Positions 7,605 to 11,103 of a stretch of DNA of 11,103 nucleotides are shown here, piece by piece (positions within the stretch are counted from its first letter, which is position 1; every line of letters begins with the position of its first letter). This DNA is from Bacteroidales bacterium (lineage in GTDB: Bacteria > Bacteroidota > Bacteroidia > Bacteroidales > WCHB1-69), in contig JAGCRI010000148.1 in assembly GCA_017964755.1 (NCBI GenBank), positions 1 to 11,103 of the forward strand. Reading direction: 5' to 3'. Below the pieces are notes generated by a model. The model saw only the letters and a program-made list of their open reading frames with translations, did not search any database and was not told the DNA's origin. A program made the translations under genes and the position numbers.

Positions 7605-9083
7605 ATGGACACCAAACTGCTTAAACAGAAAATTCTTGACCTTGCCATACGAGGCAAATTGGTTCCTCAGAATCCTAATGACGAGCCGGCAAGCGAACTT
7701 CTCAAACGCATTCATGCAGAAAAAGAAAAACTTATCGCTGAAGGGAAAATAAAACGCCCTAAAAACGCTGCGGACAAACTCCCTTATCGGAAGTTGGAAC
7801 CCTCCGATGCCCCTTTCGATATACCGGAAAGCTGGGAGTGGGTGAAATTGAAAAGTTTTACATATGATTTGCAATACGGCACTTCAAAAAAATCTTTATC
7901 AGAAGGAATTATCCCTGTATTGAGAATGGGTAACATCGCATGGAACGGAACCGTTAATTATACGGATTTAGTTTATTCTTCAAAAGAGGATGATATAGTT
8001 AAATACTCTTTGCAATACAATGATTTACTTTTTAATAGAACAAACAGCAGTGAATGGGTTGGCAAAACGGCTATTTATAAAGCGGAAAAAAACGCGATTT
8101 ATGCAGGCTATTTAATAAGGATACGAACATTCGGGGTTTCTCCTGATTTTATCAACTATGTTATGAATAGTTTATATCATAGAAGTTGGTGTAATCAAGT
8201 AAAAACAGATGCTGTAAATCAATCTAATATAAATGCACAAAAGCTATCAAATTTTTTAATTCCTCTTCCACCCCTCGCCGAGCAGCAGCGCATTGTCGCC
8301 GAAATAGAGAAGTGGTTTTCCGTGATAGACGAAATGGAAGCAAGCAGGCAGGATTTGCAAGAAGCGGTCAAGCTGGCCAAGGGCAAAATATTAGACCTTG
8401 CCATTCATGGCAAACTGGTGCCGCAGGATCCGAACGACGAGCCCGCAACCGAACTGCTGAAGCGGATAAACCCCGCCGCGAAGTCCATTTCCCCCTTCAG
8501 AAAAAGTGCCGACAGCCCCCCTTATAGGAAGGATAAAAACAAAGTTCCTTTCGAGATCCCGGAAAGCTGGGAATTTTGTTGTGTTGAAGAACTATTCAAT
8601 CTCAATCCTAAAAATAATGTTGATGATAATAAAACAGCGGGGTTTATACCAATGGAATTAGTGTCAGCTGGTTTTGTTAATGCACATACGTTTGAAAAAA
8701 GAAAATGGGGTGAAGTGAAAAAAGGACATTGTCATTTTCAAAATGGAGATATAGGAATAGCTAAAATATCCCCTTGTTTTGAGAATAGAAAATCAACCAT
8801 ATTCTACGGCTTACCTAATAATATCGGTGCAGGAACAACAGAATTGGTTATACTTCGTGGCCAGCAGATATGTGCTGAGTTTTACCTATATCTATTCAAA
8901 TCTGCCTGGTACATTAATGAGGGGACAAAGTATTTTAAAGGTGTCGTAGGACAACAAAGGGTTAACAAAGAAATCTTTACAACATTTTTAATTCCCCTTC
9001 CACCCCTCGCCGAGCAAAAGAGAATTGTCCGTAAGATAGCTGAACTTTTTTCGTATTTGGATGAAATAAGTGCAGAAATTTGA
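7605..9083 (+). CDS. hsdS: Type I R-M specificity subunit, full-length (HsdS 1)
   Basis: Specificity subunit that sets the bipartite DNA motif, one half per target-recognition domain (TRD). The 492 aa have the standard two-fold layout: N-terminal conserved helix KQKILDLAIRGKLVPQ (about 8-23), TRD1 opening PFDIPESWEW (about 66-218), central conserved region from PLPPLAEQQRIVAEIEKW through KILDLAIHGKLVPQDP (about 220-310), TRD2 opening PFEIPESWEF (about 315-463), and a short C-terminal PLPPLAEQKRIV block. The N-terminal helix repeats the central one, giving the circular pseudo-symmetry typical of HsdS. Both TRDs are visibly more AT-rich than the conserved blocks. The gene sits 3 nt after hsdM and is the expressed copy. 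Its 3' half lies in inverted repeats shared with the opposite-strand hsdS, so TRD2 is probably exchangeable. Confidence 0.95.
   Translation: MDTKLLKQKILDLAIRGKLVPQNPNDEPASELLKRIHAEKEKLIAEGKIKRPKNAADKLPYRKLEPSDAPFDIPESWEWVKLKSFTYDLQYGTSKKSLSEGIIPVLRMGNIAWNGTVNYTDLVYSSKEDDIVKYSLQYNDLLFNRTNSSEWVGKTAIYKAEKNAIYAGYLIRIRTFGVSPDFINYVMNSLYHRSWCNQVKTDAVNQSNINAQKLSNFLIPLPPLAEQQRIVAEIEKWFSVIDEMEASRQDLQEAVKLAKGKILDLAIHGKLVPQDPNDEPATELLKRINPAAKSISPFRKSADSPPYRKDKNKVPFEIPESWEFCCVEELFNLNPKNNVDDNKTAGFIPMELVSAGFVNAHTFEKRKWGEVKKGHCHFQNGDIGIAKISPCFENRKSTIFYGLPNNIGAGTTELVILRGQQICAEFYLYLFKSAWYINEGTKYFKGVVGQQRVNKEIFTTFLIPLPPLAEQKRIVRKIAELFSYLDEISAEI
8254..8533 (+). repeat. Left arm of ~280-bp hsdS inverted repeat
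   Basis: This covers the central conserved region of HsdS 1, from the end of TRD1 to the SADSPPYRK linker before TRD2. Its reverse complement is at 10539-10818, gapless over 280 bp with about six mismatches by eye (about 98%). Both arms are in the same reading phase within their hsdS genes, so recombination anywhere in the repeat gives an in-frame hybrid. Identity ends sharply right after the codons for PYRK. Confidence 0.93.
8701..9016 (+). repeat. TRD repeat, copy in C-terminal slot of HsdS 1
   Basis: This encodes most of TRD2 of HsdS 1 through to PLPPLAEQ. It aligns without gaps to the reverse complement of 10788-11103 over the whole visible 316 bp at roughly 93% by eye. At 9016 the copies part: here AAAAGAGAATTG follows (C-terminal block), while the other copy runs into the central conserved region. 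The partner reaches the window end, so the left limit of the repeat is unknown. Confidence 0.9.
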
Positions 9084-9164
9084 AAGTCTTTTTATTCAAT
9101 TGAAATTTTTATTTTATAGCGATAATTCAGATAAAAATATTTATTAATATTTAAGAATATTTTG

Positions 9165-9172
9165 TATTTTTG
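9165..9172 (+). promoter_or_regulatory. Bacteroidota -7 box upstream of the transposase unit
   Basis: TATTTTTG, followed by CAAATC, matches TAnnTTTG and is identical to the hsdR box. Transcription from it would cross the small ORF and transposase gene and could continue antisense into the inverted hsdS. It lies in the predicted invertible segment, so an inversion would reverse it. The sequence is AT-rich enough for a chance match. Confidence 0.35.
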
Positions 9173-9191
9173 CAAATCAAAACCATTTATA

Positions 9192-9338
9192 ATGAATATG
9201 GAAAGGTTGGCAATTATTGCGAATGTGAATATGTGTTCGAGTATTTCTACAACGAATGTTAAATCTGAAAAGCAAGCGTGCTGGAAGCACAAGTTCTCAG
9301 TAACCTCATACGAGCGAAACGCAGTGAGCGTAGTGTGA
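9192..9338 (+). CDS. Possible 48-aa small ORF overlapping the left-end repeat
   Basis: The ATG lies 19 nt after a TAnnTTTG box, and the frame runs to TGA at 9336-9338. The protein begins MNMERLAIIANVNM and ends ERNAVSVV, with no recognisable domain. From residue 22 on it lies wholly in the repeat also found at 3191-3277. There the frame persists for a while but carries non-synonymous changes and a 1-nt shift, which suggests that the DNA structure and not the protein is conserved. The unique first 21 codons and the nearby promoter box keep a real leader peptide possible. No function is proposed. Confidence 0.25.
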   Translation: MNMERLAIIANVNMCSSISTTNVKSEKQACWKHKFSVTSYERNAVSVV

Positions 9339-9341
9339 GGT
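9303..9341. repeat. Left-end subterminal hairpin of the transposase unit
   Basis: Arms ACCTCATAC (9303-9311) and GTGTGAGGT (9333-9341) pair over 9 bp with one G-T wobble. The loop contains a minor GCG-AAA-CGC hairpin. The structure recurs at 3240-3279, with one arm mismatch. Such hairpins are the usual recognition feature of single-strand HUH transposases. Confidence 0.55.
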
Positions 9342-9361
9342 GAGCGGCGGTGCGGACAACA

Positions 9362-9385
9362 AGCGTGCCAGCGGCACGCGCTCTC
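9362..9385 (+). repeat. Left 24-bp inverted repeat, itself a hairpin
   Basis: The perfect reverse complement is at 9876-9899. Inside it, GCGTGCC-AGC-GGCACGC (9363-9379) is a 7-bp hairpin with a 3-nt loop, followed by GCTCTC. The same layout in weaker form appears about 87 nt upstream (GCGTGCT-GGA-AGCAC then TTCTCAG), so the left end carries two REP-like units in tandem. Confidence 0.85.
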
Positions 9386-9416
9386 AGATAATCCAAATAG
9401 ATACTAAAATAAAAAC

Positions 9417-9866
9417 ATGAGCTACATACAATCAATCTATCATATAGTATTTCGCACATACCGTAGCGAACCAACTATAAACGAGGAGCACGAGCGCGAA
9501 CTGTACGCGATAATCATGAAACAATCGGAGACACTCCGCGCAAAACTCATACGTATTGGAGGAATGCCTGATCATATACATTTGCTTATTTCCTTACCAT
9601 CTGATCTCGCTCCAGCTAAATATGTTCAGGCCGTGAAATCTTTTACAAGCAAGTGGCTTCGGGAAAGTCCGTCTTTTCCGAATTGGAGCGGATGGGGCAA
9701 GGAATACGCTGCGATATCTTATAGTGTTCACGACAAGGAAATGATTGTAAACTATATCAAGAATCAGAAAGAGCATCACAAAAAAGTTGGTTTCGCAGAA
9801 GAGTATCGTGAATGTCTGCTTGACAACGGCATTGCCATAAAGGAAGAATATTTTCTAAAAGACTGA
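9417..9866 (+). CDS. IS200-like (Y1 HUH) transposase
   Basis: Single-strand DNA transposase of the Y1 HUH class, 149 aa, typical for IS200/IS605 TnpA or a small RAYT. Visible features are the start MSYIQSIYHIVFRTY, the metal-binding HUH motif HIH (53-55) in GGMPDHIHLLISLP, a WGKEYAAISYSV strand (about 93-104), and the catalytic tyrosine Y113 in NYIKNQKEHH. All residues needed for activity appear present and the frame is uninterrupted. The start follows an A-rich leader (ACTAAAATAAAAAC) with no Shine-Dalgarno. No accessory TnpB/IscB gene accompanies it. It sits between two convergent hsdS genes at the centre of the invertible segment. Whether it is an active IS or a domesticated REP-associated enzyme cannot be told from one copy. 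Confidence 0.92.
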   Translation: MSYIQSIYHIVFRTYRSEPTINEEHERELYAIIMKQSETLRAKLIRIGGMPDHIHLLISLPSDLAPAKYVQAVKSFTSKWLRESPSFPNWSGWGKEYAAISYSVHDKEMIVNYIKNQKEHHKKVGFAEEYRECLLDNGIAIKEEYFLKD

Positions 9867-9875
9867 TTTACAATG

Positions 9876-9899
9876 GAGAGCGCGTGCCGCTGGCACGCT
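9876..9899 (-). repeat. Right 24-bp inverted repeat, itself a hairpin
   Basis: Perfect reverse complement of 9362-9385. The internal hairpin GCGTGCC-GCT-GGCACGC is at 9882-9898. It begins 10 nt after the transposase stop and is preceded by GGAG, like the tetranucleotide foot seen beside classical REPs. It could also slow or end transposase transcription, although no T-run follows. Confidence 0.85.
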
Positions 9900-9920
9900 A
9901 AGGTTCACGCTCTTTTACCT

Positions 9921-9941
9921 ACCTCACATTTTATGTAAGGT
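9921..9941. repeat. Right-end hairpin of the transposase unit
   Basis: ACCTCACAT-TTT-ATGTAAGGT pairs over 9 positions with one mismatch. Its outer bases echo the ACCTCA/TGAGGT arms of the left-end hairpin, which supports it as the matching right terminus. Confidence 0.5.
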
Positions 9942-9952
9942 TATTGAAAGAA

Positions 9953-9967
9953 GCTCCCTTCGGGAGC
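9953..9967 (-). terminator. Hairpin between transposase and inverted hsdS
   Basis: GCTCCC-TTC-GGGAGC is a perfect 6-bp GC-rich stem. On the - strand it lies 25 nt past the stop of the inverted hsdS and is followed by the T-rich TTCTTTC, a weak intrinsic terminator. On the + strand it is followed by AGAAAAC, which would not terminate well. It may instead belong to the end of the transposase unit. Confidence 0.4.
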
Positions 9968-9991
9968 AGAAAACTATGCATTTTCACCATA

Positions 9992-11103
9992 TTAGCTACA
10001 TTTTGTCCATATTGCAGCCAAATAAAAAAATATATCTGAGATTTTATCAACTATACGTTTTTGCTCATTGATAGGTGGAACATAAACAACTATTTCTCTA
10101 AATAGTTTCTTATTTAAGTGAGGTATGGCAGAACCGACCTTATTTTCTCGTAATTGTTTTTGATAATTCTTTATAATACACTCAACAAATGATAAACTCA
10201 TCTCTTTTGTAATATCAAGTATTTTAAATGTGCTCCCTTGATAGCCTTCAATGGTTGTTGTAAAAATTTCTCCTGAATTTTCACCATCCACTAAAATCAT
10301 TGTACTATTTGCAGGAACATATTTTCCGCTCATCTTTGATTCCCCTTCCCCTTTCCCTCTTAAATACTTGACATCAAGATATATCCTTGCAATACCATTC
10401 TCTCTTTTCCCATCAGTGAGTTGGCAAAGACTCTGCATTGTAGCTATTGCCCATCCTTTCGGCAAATCTGCTATATTTTCATTCGGTTGGACTTCAGCAG
10501 GACTTGAGCAAGTGGGGAACTGTACTTGGTTTGCGGGCTCCTTCCTATAAGGGGGGCTGTCGGCACTTTTTCTGAAGGGGGAAATGGACTTCGCGGCGGG
10601 GTTTATCCGCTTCAGCAGCTCGGTTGCAGGCTCGTCTTTCGGATCCTGCGGCACCAGTTTGCCATGAATGGCAAGGTCTAATATTTTGCCCTTGGCCAGC
10701 TTGACCGCTTCTTGCAAATCCTGCCTGCTTGCTTCCATTTCGTCTATCACGGCAAACCACTTCTCTATTTCGGCTACAATGCGCTGCTGCTCGGCGAGGG
10801 GTGGAAGGGGAATTAAAAGTGTAGTAAAAATTTCTTTGTTAACTCTTTGTTGTCCTACAACGCCTTTAAAATACTTTGTTCCCTCGTTAATGTACCATGT
10901 AGATTTGAATAGATATAGATAAAACTCAACACATATCTCCTCACTACGAAGTATAACCAGTTCTGTTGTTCCTGCTCCGATATTATTAGGCAAGCCGTGG
11001 AATATGGTTGATTTTCTATTCTCAAAACAAGGGGATATTTTAGCTATTCCTATATCTACATTTTGAAAATGACAATGTCCTTTTTTTACTTCACCCCATT
11101 TTC
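9992..11103 (-). CDS. hsdS: Second, inverted hsdS (HsdS 2), 5' end outside window
   Basis: Specificity-subunit gene opposite to the hsdRMS operon. The 369 visible codons run open from the window edge to TAA at 9992-9994, so the TTG at 10993 is not a true start. Order: most of one TRD (near-identical to TRD2 of HsdS 1), the central region PLPPLAEQQRIVAEIEKW ... KILDLAIHGKLVPQDP, a linker after PYRK (EPANQVQFPT) unlike that of HsdS 1, a new TRD opening LPKGWAIATM, then PPINEQKRIVDKISDIFF and an unusual end AAIWTKCS. It may be a complete alternative gene or a promoterless silent cassette; the missing 5' end decides. The visible frame is intact, suggesting it is maintained. With HsdS 1 it forms the inverted pair expected of specificity switching. 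Confidence 0.9.
   Translation of the reverse strand, partial: KWGEVKKGHCHFQNVDIGIAKISPCFENRKSTIFHGLPNNIGAGTTELVILRSEEICVEFYLYLFKSTWYINEGTKYFKGVVGQQRVNKEIFTTLLIPLPPLAEQQRIVAEIEKWFAVIDEMEASRQDLQEAVKLAKGKILDLAIHGKLVPQDPKDEPATELLKRINPAAKSISPFRKSADSPPYRKEPANQVQFPTCSSPAEVQPNENIADLPKGWAIATMQSLCQLTDGKRENGIARIYLDVKYLRGKGEGESKMSGKYVPANSTMILVDGENSGEIFTTTIEGYQGSTFKILDITKEMSLSFVECIIKNYQKQLRENKVGSAIPHLNKKLFREIVVYVPPINEQKRIVDKISDIFFYLAAIWTKCS
10539..10818 (-). repeat. Right arm of ~280-bp hsdS inverted repeat
   Basis: Reverse-complement partner of 8254-8533, forming the central conserved region of the second hsdS. Differences from the left arm include Ser-to-Ala in EKWF(S/A)VIDE and Asn-to-Lys in PQDP(N/K)DEP; the others near the end are silent. 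Beyond 10539 the second gene diverges into its own linker and TRD. Confidence 0.93.
10788..11103 (-). repeat. TRD repeat, copy in the upstream slot of HsdS 2
   Basis: Reverse-complement partner of 8701-9016 and truncated by the window edge. Protein differences from the HsdS 1 copy are few, e.g. QNVDIG for QNGDIG, FHGLPNN for FYGLPNN, and RSEEICVEF for RGQQICAEF. Here the TRD is followed by the central region PLPPLAEQQRIVAEIEKW, so the same specificity module occupies the slot before the centre. Confidence 0.9.

Larger units (their letters stand above)
9084..9416. other. Intergenic region between hsdS 1 and the transposase
   Basis: This 333-nt gap is very AT-rich up to about 9180. It then holds a -7 promoter box (9165-9172), a doubtful 48-codon ORF (9192-9338), and the left-end repeats of the transposase unit (from 9254): a small hairpin at 9278-9290, a longer one at 9303-9341, and the left 24-bp repeat at 9362-9385. 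No terminator with a clear T-run is seen directly after the hsdS stop. Confidence 0.7.
9254..9950 (+). mobile_element. IS200-like / RAYT-like transposase unit (~0.7 kb)
   Basis: One HUH transposase gene is flanked by nested palindromic ends. From outside in, the left side has the GAATGTTAAATC segment, a GTGCT-GGA-AGCAC hairpin (9278-9290), a hairpin with 9-bp arms (9303-9341), and the left 24-bp repeat. The right side has the 24-bp repeat, then a hairpin at 9921-9941 whose ACCTCA and AGGT arms mirror the left one. Size and single-gene content fit IS200-type elements. Hairpin ends, a lone Y1 transposase and a solo end copy elsewhere also fit REP-associated tyrosine transposases. Exact ends are inferred: the left from where the two repeat copies begin to match, the right from the GTTATTGAAAG shared with 3277-3288. 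Confidence 0.65.
8254..10818. other. Predicted invertible specificity segment
   Basis: The two 280-bp arms enclose about 2,005 bp (8534-10538): TRD2 of HsdS 1, the transposase unit, and the terminal TRD of HsdS 2. Inversion would swap these two TRDs between the genes while leaving the operon-linked N-terminal half in place. The arrangement is symmetric: the axis falls near 9536, inside the transposase gene, and the arm-to-stop distances are 550 and 547 nt. No invertase or integrase gene lies inside the segment, so the agent would be homologous recombination or a recombinase outside the window. Confidence 0.7.

Noticed and set aside
8516..8521. C6 tract in hsdS as a slippage-type phase switch
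   Set aside because: Six C's is short for a contingency tract, both copies have the same length, and both reading frames are intact.
8312..8527. 71-codon frame inside hsdS, repeated almost identically at 10545-10760
   Set aside because: The near-identical pair looks like a gene family, but both lie in the 280-bp inverted repeat in another frame of the HsdS central region. The repetition is explained by the DNA repeat.
9417..9866. The transposase as the enzyme that inverts hsdS
   Set aside because: Y1 HUH enzymes act on single strands at their own hairpin ends and are not known to carry out site-specific inversion between long repeats, so a direct role is not supported.
9254..9950. CRISPR-like or omega-RNA reading of the repeats beside the transposase
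   Set aside because: The repeats are only two or three palindromic units without regular spacers, and no TnpB, IscB or Cas gene is present.

Overview
The window looks like a Bacteroidales-type (Bacteroidota) chromosome. Three things point there: an S46 dipeptidyl-peptidase typical of that phylum, leaders that are A/T-rich with no clear Shine-Dalgarno, and several copies of the Bacteroidota -7 promoter motif TAnnTTTG. No 16S gene is present, so a finer placement is not supported.

Layout. Positions 1-967 hold conserved housekeeping genes on the + strand: the 3' end of rplU, complete rpmA, and a shikimate kinase whose frame opens inside rpmA. Positions 968-3118 (- strand) encode a secreted S46 serine dipeptidyl-peptidase of DPP7 type, meeting the kinase gene tail to tail with no spacer. 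Positions 3119-3443 are a regulatory and repeat-bearing gap. Positions 3444-9083 are a compact type I restriction-modification operon, hsdR-hsdM-hsdS, with 6-nt and 3-nt gaps. Positions 9084-9991 hold a single-tyrosine HUH (IS200-like/RAYT-like) transposase with nested palindromes on both sides. Positions 9992-11103 are the 3' part of a second hsdS on the opposite strand, running off the window.

How it works together. HsdR, HsdM and the first HsdS make a complete type I enzyme. The second, inverted hsdS shares a gapless inverted repeat of about 280 bp with the first (8254-8533 / 10539-10818, about six mismatches) in the same reading phase. Inversion of the roughly 2-kb segment between the repeats would replace the second target-recognition domain (TRD) of the expressed HsdS and so change the methylated motif. 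A further inverted repeat of at least 316 bp shows that the same TRD sits in the C-terminal slot of HsdS 1 and the preceding slot of HsdS 2, i.e. a TRD has changed position. This looks like a phase-variable or shuffling type I R-M locus. No recombinase is visible in the window.

The transposase lies almost exactly on the axis of the invertible segment. It is bounded by a perfect 24-bp inverted repeat, each copy a hairpin, and by outer hairpins. A shorter relative of its left end lies in direct orientation upstream of hsdR (3189-3289), so the whole hsdRMS operon is flanked by direct repeats. Invertible hsdS loci are a known class. The less ordinary parts here are the TRD in two positions, the RAYT-like element at the axis, and the solo repeat at the other end of the operon.
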